A stretch of DNA of 21,397 nt from Balneolales bacterium (GTDB lineage: Bacteria > Bacteroidota > Rhodothermia > Balneolales > Natronogracilivirgulaceae): contig SLLW01000083.1 in NCBI GenBank assembly GCA_007133875.1, positions 1 to 21,397 on the forward strand, written 5' to 3'. Under the pieces are notes generated by a model. That model was not told where the DNA came from. It worked only from the letters and a program-made list of their open reading frames with translations, and made no database searches. This document shows positions 6,752-14,842 of the stretch, one piece after another. How positions within the stretch are numbered: the stretch's first letter is position 1; each line of letters begins with the position of its first letter. The position numbers were made by a program, and so were the translations under genes.

Positions 6752-8779
6752 ATGCGGATTTTTCTTGATGCCACTACCATAACACGCAGACAAAGCGGTA
6801 CCGGAACGTACACGCGCAACATACTGCAATCACTTCCGCATATACCCGGCACTGACCATGTATATGCAGCTGCGGGTTCGGATACCAGCAACTTCCTACC
6901 TCTTCCCGAAAAGACGACACTGATTCACAAACACCCGTCTCCGCACCGGGTTTTGAATTATCAGCTCATCGGAAATCGCGACCGTATCCCTGCCGACCTG
7001 GCGATATTTCCCAACTACTTTATGCCTTTTTTCTGGGAAATCCCTTCCGCCGTGACAGTGCACGATCTCTCTTTTCTTTCTCATCCGCATTGTTACTCTT
7101 TCAAAATGCGACAGTGGTACCGGCGGCGAATCAGGCACAGTGTCGATAAAGCCATGTACTTCCTTACTGTGAGCGAAGCTTCGGCCCGGCAGATAACCCG
7201 GTACCTGGGTATTCCGCGCGACCGTATTCTGGTTCATCCACCTTGTTGGCTGGAGCCCAAACAAATTGTGCCGCCCGAAGAACGGACAAAAACCCTGCTG
7301 TATCTCGGCAACATGGAACCCAAGAAAAATGTCCTGACCCTCATCGAGGTGTTCAATCACAGCGGACTGAACAATTATCGACTTGAGCTGGTGGGTAAGC
7401 TGCACGCCGGCGGATCCTGGCTACGCCGGTTTCACCATCTCGTAGGCGGCTCGGACCGCGTTACCTGGACAGGGTATCTTTCGGATGACGAGGTGCAGCA
7501 ACGCCTGTCCGGTGCTTCCGGATTTATAAATCTGAGCTATATTGAAGGGTTTGGCCTGCCTCACGCAGAGGCGCTTTCAGTGGGGACACCCTGCCTGATT
7601 TCAGACGATGCTGCCATGCAGGAAGTCAGCGGTGGCCGATCGCTTGTGACGGATCCTTACGACACCGCACAGATATCCCGGCAAATGCGTGCGCTTGCTG
7701 ATTTCGATTTTGACAATGCGCGGCGCCAGGCCACTGAAATGTGGGAACGATTCTCCAGAAAAAAGTACATGGAAAGCATGGAAGAGATTACCGACCGTCT
7801 CAATTCCGGAAATACATCTTTGTTTCCCGGGTTTGGTGCGGAACGCCCGAATAAGACAACCGGGGTCCTTGCCACGGCATCCTATGCCGCCGTGTTTGGT
7901 CAACCGCTGTCAACTGACAAAATGTATCAGGCTTTTCCACTTCCGGTTGGCGGAGAGCAGGAAGTACGTTATGAAGCCGGTCGTCTGGCCAGGCTGCACC
8001 CAGGACTCTTCTCGATGTACCGTGACCGGTTCCATATCCTGCAGCATACCCCTGTTTCCAACATTCGAAAAGTGGATGATCGAGGCGTCCATTCCCGGGT
8101 GCGACGACGACACCAGCGGCTGCTTCGGTTGATTGGAGGAGTTCCGATGGTCAGAGCGGTTTACTATTCCGGAGGCACAGTTCACCAGAACAGCCTTTAC
8201 GACACGCCCGATCTTGATCTGTTAATTGTTACCCGGAAAAATGCGGTCTGGATTTCGTACCTGATCATCCGTTTGCTGAGTATCATTATGCTTCGAAAAG
8301 ACAGCTGTTGCAGCAACTATCTGGTTGACGAGCATGCCCAGGAGATTTTCTGGCAGCGGGATTACTATACTGCATTTCAACTTATATTTTTGAAGCAGGT
8401 TTTCCGCAAGCCGGGGACGATGCATATCCGGCAGTGTAATCCATGGATACGGCATTATTTCCCGAATTCACCGGAAATTTCCATCAACACGGATCATATT
8501 CCGACGTTACAAGAAAGATTAGCCGGTCCGGAGCCATTGGCCTCCCGGTTTATATTTGCGGTGAATCTTGCTGTCATGCGCCTTTTTTCATCCCGTTGGG
8601 AAAAGCGGGATAAAAAGAACCACAGCGGCGGACTGATGTGGGACGCTTTTCGTATCAAGCTGCATAATAACGATCATCGCCCATGGGTCTACCGGAGATA
8701 TGATGACATTCTGCTAAACACGCTCGGCCAGATCACTCCGTCAACCCGCGAAAATTACCGGAGAGCATCCGGAAATTGA
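6752..8779 (+). CDS. GT4 glycosyltransferase fused to winged-helix and nucleotidyltransferase-like domains
   Basis: Residues 1 to about 350 form a complete GT-B, family 4 glycosyltransferase. The N-terminus has SGTGTYTRNIL and the C-terminal half carries the EX7E donor-site motif E265-GFGLPHA-E273 followed by SVGTPCLISD. This part probably moves a sugar from an NDP-sugar to an unknown acceptor at the inner membrane face. From about 365 the chain continues with a winged-helix-like segment (TASYAAVFGQPLS) and a polymerase-beta-type nucleotidyltransferase motif (S473-G474-G475 ... D487-L-D489-LLIVT). A family-typical helical tail with CNPWIRHYFPNSPE follows. The second half alone is the usual full length of a separate bacterial family (wHTH + NTase), so this is a genuine two-protein fusion. 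ATG 6752 is the first start after an in-frame stop at 6701, but no Shine-Dalgarno is seen. The epimerase gene follows after 15 nt. Confidence 0.85.
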   Translation: MRIFLDATTITRRQSGTGTYTRNILQSLPHIPGTDHVYAAAGSDTSNFLPLPEKTTLIHKHPSPHRVLNYQLIGNRDRIPADLAIFPNYFMPFFWEIPSAVTVHDLSFLSHPHCYSFKMRQWYRRRIRHSVDKAMYFLTVSEASARQITRYLGIPRDRILVHPPCWLEPKQIVPPEERTKTLLYLGNMEPKKNVLTLIEVFNHSGLNNYRLELVGKLHAGGSWLRRFHHLVGGSDRVTWTGYLSDDEVQQRLSGASGFINLSYIEGFGLPHAEALSVGTPCLISDDAAMQEVSGGRSLVTDPYDTAQISRQMRALADFDFDNARRQATEMWERFSRKKYMESMEEITDRLNSGNTSLFPGFGAERPNKTTGVLATASYAAVFGQPLSTDKMYQAFPLPVGGEQEVRYEAGRLARLHPGLFSMYRDRFHILQHTPVSNIRKVDDRGVHSRVRRRHQRLLRLIGGVPMVRAVYYSGGTVHQNSLYDTPDLDLLIVTRKNAVWISYLIIRLLSIIMLRKDSCCSNYLVDEHAQEIFWQRDYYTAFQLIFLKQVFRKPGTMHIRQCNPWIRHYFPNSPEISINTDHIPTLQERLAGPEPLASRFIFAVNLAVMRLFSSRWEKRDKKNHSGGLMWDAFRIKLHNNDHRPWVYRRYDDILLNTLGQITPSTRENYRRASGN

Positions 8780-8794
8780 TAACAGCTATCTGAA

Positions 8795-9880
8795 ATGGCC
8801 GCCAAAGTTGAAACAAACAGCATGAACAACAGCTCGCCACAGGCAATGGTGATCGGCGGGGGCGGATACATAGGCTCGGAGGTGGTACGCACACTGTCAG
8901 CCCGGGGGTTTCGGATCACAGCTCTGCATCATCACAACCCGGTCCGGGGGGATGGGGTCCGAAGCATTAAAGGCGATTTGCGAACCTTTGACTGGAGCCG
9001 TCTGGAGGATGATCTTCCTGATGTGATTATCCACAGTGGCAGGATTCCGGGACGCACTTGGCCCGGACGTATTCTGGCCGGGATGCAGGGCCGGCGGGCC
9101 AATGCCCGGCTGATGAAATGGCTGAATGGGATACCTGTTCCGCCGGCACTGGTGTACGTATCAGGCACATTGGTTTACGGTTCACGAGGTGAGCTTGAGA
9201 CGGACGAATCCGCGCCGCTGAATCCAGTCGGTTTTCAGAAATATTATGTTCAGGCGGAGTACCCTTTTCTTAGTGCTGCCAAAAATGGAAACGTGCCGGT
9301 ATATATCACCCGGGTGCCCTGGGTGCTCGGTCCAGACTCCTGGTTTCGGCAATTTTACTGGCGTGCTATGCAGAATCAGCACGAAATTCCCTGCTTCGGC
9401 GACGGTGAAAACCTGATGTCTGTTGTACATCTCCGGGATTGTGCCGACTTGATTGTGCGGATATCAGAAGCGGCCGGCGGCAATGCGATGATGCAACGGC
9501 CGGGAGGTGCTGTTTGGGATGGTGCGCGTGTTTCTGTTCGGGATGATATGAATGCCGGAAGCCCTGATGGTATACACGATGGTCTTGAGGATGAAGCAGC
9601 CAGTCCGGGAATCTACAACATTGCGACGATACCGGCGGTATCCCAGCAAAGATTCTGCCAAACCCTGTCCGGAATCACTGGAATTCCGGTGCGGTACTAT
9701 GACGAGCGACGGCTAAGAGCCAGCTATGGCAAAACGGTTACAGAAGCGCTTACGTTTTCACTATCGCTGGCATCCGTACGCGATGTGGTGAATAGTTGGC
9801 ACCCCCAATTTCCGACGGTCGGGACGGCGCTTGATGATGTGGTCCGAAGTCTCGGGTACCGAAATGTTGTGGGATTATAG
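8795..9880 (+). CDS. NAD-dependent epimerase/dehydratase-like protein (atypical SDR)
   Basis: The 361-residue protein begins with the extended-SDR nucleotide-binding motif GGGGYIG (about residues 20-26) and has the YVSGTLVYG strand (about 119-128) that places the active-site serine or threonine. It also has RVPWVLGPDSWF and VVHLRDCADLI, all typical of sugar-nucleotide epimerases and reductases. The catalytic YxxxK is degraded: the sequence is Y150-Y151-V-Q-A-E155, with glutamate or alanine where the lysine should be. Normal epimerase chemistry is therefore uncertain. Residues about 225-270 are a glycine/methionine-rich insertion. ATG 8795 starts 15 nt after the fusion gene; ATG 8822 (MNNSSPQAMV) is an alternative nearer the core. 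The tight spacing suggests one transcript with the glycosyltransferase, hence glycan or glycolipid metabolism, substrate unknown. Confidence 0.82.
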   Translation: MAAKVETNSMNNSSPQAMVIGGGGYIGSEVVRTLSARGFRITALHHHNPVRGDGVRSIKGDLRTFDWSRLEDDLPDVIIHSGRIPGRTWPGRILAGMQGRRANARLMKWLNGIPVPPALVYVSGTLVYGSRGELETDESAPLNPVGFQKYYVQAEYPFLSAAKNGNVPVYITRVPWVLGPDSWFRQFYWRAMQNQHEIPCFGDGENLMSVVHLRDCADLIVRISEAAGGNAMMQRPGGAVWDGARVSVRDDMNAGSPDGIHDGLEDEAASPGIYNIATIPAVSQQRFCQTLSGITGIPVRYYDERRLRASYGKTVTEALTFSLSLASVRDVVNSWHPQFPTVGTALDDVVRSLGYRNVVGL

Positions 9881-9910
9881 GTTGTCCTGCAACGTGGTAG
9901 ATACGGGTTT

Positions 9911-10732
9911 TCAGGAAGTGGCCGGCCGTTTCATCACATAGAGGCTGTACTCACCGATATTCCAGAGCGGCGTTCGGGACATCAGACGGTCAAATTCCCA
10001 TAATTTTTCAGAGAAACCTCCCAGCCCGGGAAGCAGATGAGACCGGTACCAGGCAGGGTAGAAAATGCTGTATCCGCGTTTGGCGGTGACATTAAAATGG
10101 GGGCCAAAGGCTCTTTTGATATCCCCGTGAGAGAGGACGCGACTGGGGATTTTCCGTTGATCCGAATAGCCCCGCCACCTTTTGAATATCCGTTCAAAGG
10201 CTTTGTCGAATCGTCCCTTGACCAGCCAAAGCGGAATCTCGGTGATATAGAAGCGATTGACAAAGGTCAGCACAAGGGTAGCATCATCCGTACAGAACGA
10301 GGCAATTTCCCGGGCAGCCGTTTCAAGATTAAACACGGTGTTCAGTCCGCCGAAAAAAACATAAACCAGATCAAATTTCTGGTCCGGAAACAGCCGCGGC
10401 ACATCCTCAACGGAGCCTGTCCCGGTCCTGACATTATCGTATCCGAGTGAACGGGCATTTTGTTGCGTGAGCCGGATCATCTCCGGCGATACGTCAAGGG
10501 CATACACCATACTCCCGGGGTAACGTCCGGCAAAATAGCACACATCAAACCCGGGGCCGCATCCGATTTCCAGTACATTTCTGAATGGATATTGTTCGGT
10601 CTCACTGCGAAAAGAGGTGCGGATTTTCCTGAGTACCGGATTTTCTTTGTACCGCTGCTCAAAATCCCGGGCATCATCGTCATAATAGGATGCCACTTCA
10701 GCGTAGTAGGTTTCGGGTTTTTGGTACGGCAT
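9911..10732 (-). CDS. Class I SAM-dependent methyltransferase
   Basis: The 273-residue cytosolic protein has the SAM-binding motif I NVLEIGCGPGFDVCYFA (about residues 50-66), an acidic end of strand 2 in VYALDVSPEMI, the motif GSVEDVPRLFPDQKFDLVYV with the post-II/III elements, and ATLVLTFVNRF after it. The C-terminal half (KGYSIFYPAWYRSHLLPG ... LWNIGEYSLYVM) looks like a substrate-recognition cap, but the acceptor cannot be named. It is convergent with the epimerase gene, 30 nt apart. In related genomes such methyltransferases often lie near glycosyltransferases, so a role in modifying the same glycan or lipid is plausible but inferred. The start ATG is the complement of 10730-10732; no strong Shine-Dalgarno is seen. 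Confidence 0.87.
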   Translation of the reverse strand: MPYQKPETYYAEVASYYDDDARDFEQRYKENPVLRKIRTSFRSETEQYPFRNVLEIGCGPGFDVCYFAGRYPGSMVYALDVSPEMIRLTQQNARSLGYDNVRTGTGSVEDVPRLFPDQKFDLVYVFFGGLNTVFNLETAAREIASFCTDDATLVLTFVNRFYITEIPLWLVKGRFDKAFERIFKRWRGYSDQRKIPSRVLSHGDIKRAFGPHFNVTAKRGYSIFYPAWYRSHLLPGLGGFSEKLWEFDRLMSRTPLWNIGEYSLYVMKRPATS

Positions 10733-10765
10733 ATCGGTTTCGCAGCGTGGTTTAATTTCGGTTAC

Positions 10766-10791
10766 AAGTTACGGTTTCGAGTTATGGTTTC
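10766..10791. repeat. Imperfect 13-bp tandem duplication
   Basis: AAGTTACGGTTTC (10766-10778) is followed directly by GAGTTATGGTTTC (10779-10791), matching at 11 of 13 positions. A degenerate third unit (ATTTCGGTTAC) precedes them. It lies about 35 bp upstream of the methyltransferase start, in its 5' region. It could be replication slippage or a tandem binding site. Confidence 0.35.
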
Positions 10792-10945
10792 ATATTCCCG
10801 GGTTTGAACAGCCGGCCATACGGTATCAGGATACTGTTCAGGCACAACCCAATTAAAACCGATATTTGCTACATATCATTCCCGTCGTAAATTCTTGAAT
10901 AACAAGGAACGAGAGATGCCGGGACTAGGTTCTTGCGCATATCTT

Positions 10946-10984
10946 CTGAGACAATTCTATGCTGCAAAATGCAGTGCGTCTCAG
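10946..10984 (+). promoter_or_regulatory. Bipartite stem-loop in the CHRD gene leader
   Basis: CTGAGAC (10946-10952) pairs with GTCTCAG (10978-10984). Inside it, CTGCA (10962-10966) pairs with TGCAG (10970-10974) around an AAA loop, giving a two-level hairpin with an asymmetric internal loop. It ends 52 nt before the start codon, in the likely 5' untranslated region. It matches no riboswitch I know and has no T tract after it, so mRNA stabilisation or a protein-binding leader is more likely than termination. Confidence 0.35.
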
Positions 10985-11036
10985 CCCGCCCTGAACAAGG
11001 CTCTTACAATATCAAACAAACATCCCTGGAAATACT

Positions 11037-13706
11037 ATGAAATATCACATACGATTCCGGTTATTGACGGGATATCTGTCTATCCTTACAGTTGCGTTAT
11101 TGCTGAATCCAGATTTTGCTGTGGCGCAGAATGGTGATGCTGACTTCCATGTATCCACTGAGTCTGTGGACGAATCCTATCCCAATTTTGACAATGCCCA
11201 CCCCTTCGTTTACACTGTAAATGGTGTGCAGGGTAAGGAGCTGACCCTATTCCGGGGACAGACCTACACCTTTGAAATTGTCGCATCGGGCCATCCTTTC
11301 TTTTTTACGACCGAACAGGGTGGTGCCAGTAATTATGACGGAGAAATTACCGATGGTGTAGAAAACAGCCGTGCCCAGGAGGGTATTGTAACGTTTACCG
11401 TGGGTGGTGATCTGCCTGACGAGATTTACTATGAATGCGGGTTTCATACCAACATGGGCGGGGTGATCCAGGTACGGGATCTTCCGGAACCGGCCATAAC
11501 CGATTATCGTGCACGCCTTTCCGGAGCCAATGAGGTCCCACCGGTATTTACGACCGCTACAGGTCATATAACCGCTACACTTGACGGTGCCGAATTAACT
11601 CTTACGGGCAGTTTTGAGGGGTTGCAAAGTCCGGTAGAACCGATTGCCGAAACCGGCGTGCACATTCATGCCGGTTTTGCGGGACAGAATGGTGGTGTTG
11701 AGGCCGTGCTTACTCCGCAACTGAGTGACGGTGACACTGCCGGTGAAATTGATGAGACCATCACACTGACCGGCGAGCAGCTAGTCATGCTTGAAAACCG
11801 CCGTCTCTACATCAACATTCACACCGAAGAATATCCAACAGGTGAACTGCGCGGACAGCTTGTCCCGGACGGTGCGCATGGATTCCAGGCCTACGCTTCC
11901 GGTGGATATGAAGTTCCGGCCAATGCCAGCCTTGCCCAGGGCGGACTTTTCCTGGAGTGGGACGGATCCGACCTGGTTGTGTCCGGAGCATTCGAAGGCC
12001 TCAGCGAACCTTATATTGAAGAGGTTGGCGAGACCGGTTCCGGAGCGCATCTTCATATCGGATTTGCGGGAGAAAACGGACCCGTCGAGCTCTCACTCAT
12101 CGCCCAAAATTCGGACGATGGGCGGTCGGGCGTATTTTATCCCGGAGACAACACCTTTAAAAATGTGGACAGTGATGTAGCCGGGCGACTGGCCGGGCGC
12201 CAGCACTATCTGAATATCCATAGTGAAGCCTATCCCGCCGGTGAAATTCGCGGGCAGGTAGTTCCGGAAGCAGACATCTATTTCTATGCACCGCTTTCAT
12301 CCGGTATTGAGAATTTTGGAAATACCAGCGAAGGCCGCGGTGCTGTGCTGGTCGAGTGGTATGCGGATGATAGTGAAATTGTCCTGACCGGAGCTTTTGC
12401 CAATCTGGGATCGGATTTCAATCCGGGAATCGGCTCACATATTCATGTCGGTTTCGCCGGACAGTCCGGTGGTGTCATTGTTGCGAATCCGGCAACTGTT
12501 GGTGATGATGCCCGAAGTGGTTCCTACCATCCTGACGAAAATACGTTCACACTTGAGCCTGATGATGTAGCATTGGTTGTCAATCGCCAGACCTATTTTA
12601 ATGTGCACACGGTGGAATGGCCGGGTGGTGAAATTCGCGGAAGTCTGCTTCCGCTCGCTCAGCATTATTTCGCGGCCAACCTGACCGGCGAGGCGGAGGT
12701 TGAGCCGGTGTTTACCGACGCCTTCGGCGGCGTTGTCGCTGAACTGCGTGGTAATCAACTCACGGTGTCGGGGTCCTTCTCGGATCTGGGAAGTAATTTC
12801 AATGAATCACCCGGCGCACACATTCACTATGGCCGGGCAGGTGAGAACGGGGGGGTTGCCTTTCCATTTGAGGTAGATACCGGTGATGCCGACGACGCAC
12901 GGGACGGGGTAGTTCCTGGTCCGGCCAACACCTTTAAATTGTCGGAAGATGATATTCTCGCTCTGGCCGCAGGCGAACTCTACGTTAATATTCATTCCGA
13001 AGAGAATCAGCCTGGCGAAATTCGCGGACAACTCTTGCTGGACCCCAATAGTGCTCCGGTCGGCGATCCCGCCATAACAGCACCTGGTGACGGAGCTGAA
13101 ATTGTGATTGAAGGATCCGGTAATACCCCATTTGTGCCGCAGTGGAACAGCTCTGAAGATCCGGACGGCGATCTCGTGGTGTACGTTTGGCAACTGGCTC
13201 TGGACGAAGACTTTGGGGATGTGGTCTTTGCCGCAAGCGCAGGTGAAGAGGAAGAACTGAATCTGACATTCCGGGATGTCGATGGACTGTTGGATGAGCT
13301 TGGCGTTGAGCCCGGCTCCGAAGCAGTTGTTTACCACCGTGCACTTGCAACCGACGGCAGTTATTTCAATATCGGTACCGGAGCTTCGGTGACGCTCCAG
13401 CGCGGAGTAGTTACCTCAGGCGAACAGGAAATGGAGGTAGCCAGCCGGTTTGATCTGCGTCAAAACTATCCGAATCCGTTCAATCCAACCACAACAATCC
13501 AGTTTGTGCTTCCCGAGTCGGCTCAAGCCACTCTGCGGGTATATGATGTCATCGGCAGAGAGGTGGCAACCCTTGTGGATGAAAATCTTTCGGCTGGCAC
13601 TCATAAGGTGACATTCGATGCTGCTTCTCTTTCCAGCGGTATCTATCTGTATCGCCTGGAAGCCGGATCCTTCCGTCAGACCAAAAAAATGATCCTGGCC
13701 AAATAG
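11037..13706 (+). CDS. Secreted cupredoxin + four CHRD domains + type IX-like sorting domain protein
   Basis: The 889-residue protein starts with a signal peptide (MKYHIRF ... ALLLNPDFAVA|Q). Residues about 28-150 look like a cupredoxin: GHPFFFTT contributes H86 and YYECGFHTNMGG gives C134, H137 and M140, a full set of type-1 copper ligands. Four CHRD units follow (about 155-281, 282-411, 412-540 and 541-669), each with a GAHIHxGxAGxxG motif and an ending like YxNIHTxxYPxGEIRGQL. A fibronectin-like segment comes next (about 670-795), then a C-terminal sorting domain (FDLRQNYPNPFNPTTTIQF ... IYLYRLEAG ... KKMILAK) that directs outer-membrane secretion and surface attachment. CHRD domains are widespread and poorly understood; the copper site suggests redox or metal binding at the surface. 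No Shine-Dalgarno is visible. It is convergent with the radical SAM gene, 33 bp apart. Confidence 0.92.
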   Translation: MKYHIRFRLLTGYLSILTVALLLNPDFAVAQNGDADFHVSTESVDESYPNFDNAHPFVYTVNGVQGKELTLFRGQTYTFEIVASGHPFFFTTEQGGASNYDGEITDGVENSRAQEGIVTFTVGGDLPDEIYYECGFHTNMGGVIQVRDLPEPAITDYRARLSGANEVPPVFTTATGHITATLDGAELTLTGSFEGLQSPVEPIAETGVHIHAGFAGQNGGVEAVLTPQLSDGDTAGEIDETITLTGEQLVMLENRRLYINIHTEEYPTGELRGQLVPDGAHGFQAYASGGYEVPANASLAQGGLFLEWDGSDLVVSGAFEGLSEPYIEEVGETGSGAHLHIGFAGENGPVELSLIAQNSDDGRSGVFYPGDNTFKNVDSDVAGRLAGRQHYLNIHSEAYPAGEIRGQVVPEADIYFYAPLSSGIENFGNTSEGRGAVLVEWYADDSEIVLTGAFANLGSDFNPGIGSHIHVGFAGQSGGVIVANPATVGDDARSGSYHPDENTFTLEPDDVALVVNRQTYFNVHTVEWPGGEIRGSLLPLAQHYFAANLTGEAEVEPVFTDAFGGVVAELRGNQLTVSGSFSDLGSNFNESPGAHIHYGRAGENGGVAFPFEVDTGDADDARDGVVPGPANTFKLSEDDILALAAGELYVNIHSEENQPGEIRGQLLLDPNSAPVGDPAITAPGDGAEIVIEGSGNTPFVPQWNSSEDPDGDLVVYVWQLALDEDFGDVVFAASAGEEEELNLTFRDVDGLLDELGVEPGSEAVVYHRALATDGSYFNIGTGASVTLQRGVVTSGEQEMEVASRFDLRQNYPNPFNPTTTIQFVLPESAQATLRVYDVIGREVATLVDENLSAGTHKVTFDAASLSSGIYLYRLEAGSFRQTKKMILAK

Positions 13707-13739
13707 TATCATATGACCATAAGAGCCTGACTCTGCTAC

Positions 13740-14822
13740 CTACCTCCGCAACCACCCGCGCCTCTGGATATCGAGATTGGTCAGCCCCAGCTCTTGTGCC
13801 CGATTCACAACGGTGTTGTACTCTTCCGCAGTGATTCTCCGGGATATTTCCGGATAGTCGTAGGCCTTGTGCTGCGGATTGTACTGTGACATGATGTTTA
13901 CGTAGGTATCTTTCGGCAGATTTTCTGCAATCCACTCCATGATCTCAACCGAACCACTTGTCTCATTGGGCATGACCAGGTGCCGGACCATCAAACCACG
14001 ATACATGATGCCGTTCTCATCCGGCCTGGCCACACCAACCTGCCGGTTCATCTCGAGAATTGCCTTTTTCGTGATCTCCGGATAGGTCTCGGCTTCGCCG
14101 GTGAGCTCTTTCGACAGACCGCTGTCCCAAAACTTGAAATCGGGCAGATAGATGTCGATGACACCATCCAGCAGCGAGAGGGTCTCAAGACGCTCCCATC
14201 CACAGGTATTGTAGACGATCGGCAGCCGGAGCCCGTTTTCTGCCGCCTTGTCGATCGCTTTCACAATAAAGGCCGGGTAGTGAGTTGGCGTTACCATGTT
14301 GATGTTGTAGCATCCCATTTGCTGCAGCTGCAGCATAAGACCGGCCATTTCCTCGATACTTCTTTTGGATCCACGTCCGAGATGGCTGATCTCCCAATTC
14401 TGGCAAAAGACACAGCGCAGGCTGCAGTGGGCTAAAAATATGGTGCCAGACCCGCCATCACCGACCAGCGGACGCTCTTCCCCGAAATGGGGCATCGCCG
14501 AGGAGATATGAAGCTCTGTTCCGGGCGACCGGCAGTAGCCGGTTTCGCCGTCATGGCGCTTTGCACCGCACTCTCTCGGACACGTACGGCACTCCTCCAT
14601 CATAGCCCAGAGCTGGTCTCCCCGTTCTTTCAGCTCGCCAGTACGGTGAAGTTTCACATATCCCGGTTCGAAATCAGGGTTGACGCCGGAATCTTTTTTC
14701 GATGAAGCAACGGCCCCAACCGGTCCGAGCATGAGGCCGGCCACTCCGGCCTGACAACACATTTTAGCAGTGTTCTGCAGAAAGGCCCTTCTGGTAAGAT
14801 TCTTATATGCCGAGGTATCCAT
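13740..14822 (-). CDS. PflX-like (COG1313) radical SAM protein with Tat-type leader
   Basis: The ATG at 14822 is preceded by AAGGAA at good spacing. A longer frame from 14999 would overlap the upstream gene heavily and is rejected. The 360-residue product begins with a twin-arginine leader (TRRAFLQ, then a hydrophobic VAGLMLGPVGAVA). A cysteine-rich element C-x2-C-x3-C ... GYC (about residues 76-97) follows, then HFGEERPLVGDGGSGTIFL and the radical SAM cluster motif C-SLR-C-VF-C (about 132-139) with QNWEIS. This is the layout of PflX-like proteins related to pyruvate formate-lyase activating enzymes, whose substrate is unknown. A Tat leader on a radical SAM protein is odd, because the chemistry needs a reductant usually found in the cytosol. 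It lies 20 nt after the spermidine-synthase-like gene, surely in the same operon, so it may act on that membrane protein or with it. Confidence 0.88.
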   Translation of the reverse strand: MDTSAYKNLTRRAFLQNTAKMCCQAGVAGLMLGPVGAVASSKKDSGVNPDFEPGYVKLHRTGELKERGDQLWAMMEECRTCPRECGAKRHDGETGYCRSPGTELHISSAMPHFGEERPLVGDGGSGTIFLAHCSLRCVFCQNWEISHLGRGSKRSIEEMAGLMLQLQQMGCYNINMVTPTHYPAFIVKAIDKAAENGLRLPIVYNTCGWERLETLSLLDGVIDIYLPDFKFWDSGLSKELTGEAETYPEITKKAILEMNRQVGVARPDENGIMYRGLMVRHLVMPNETSGSVEIMEWIAENLPKDTYVNIMSQYNPQHKAYDYPEISRRITAEEYNTVVNRAQELGLTNLDIQRRGWLRR

Positions 14823-14842
14823 GATATTCCTTTTTCTGTTGG

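Larger units (their letters stand above)
10733..11036. other. Divergent intergenic region, no gene
   Basis: These 304 bp separate the divergent methyltransferase and CHRD genes, so they should hold both promoters. Apart from the 13-bp tandem repeat and the stem-loop at 10946-10984 I see no coding sequence. An open frame beginning near 10895 has no family resemblance and runs into the CHRD gene in another frame. No confident -35/-10 pair is visible; TTGCTA...TAAATT around 10866-10893 is a weak rightward candidate. Confidence 0.5.

Noticed and set aside
10806..10839. Nested inverted repeat GAACAG...CTGTTC with GTATC/GATAC inside
   Set aside because: The stems are short and overlap each other, so they cannot both form; this is within chance for 300 bp of intergenic DNA.
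10895..11137. Small open frame before the CHRD gene
   Set aside because: It overlaps the signal peptide of the CHRD protein in another frame and has no ribosome site or recognisable motif.
11494..13050. Recurring sequence blocks that might look like a repeat array
   Set aside because: These are four diverged CHRD domains of about 130 residues inside one protein, not a CRISPR or tandem DNA array.
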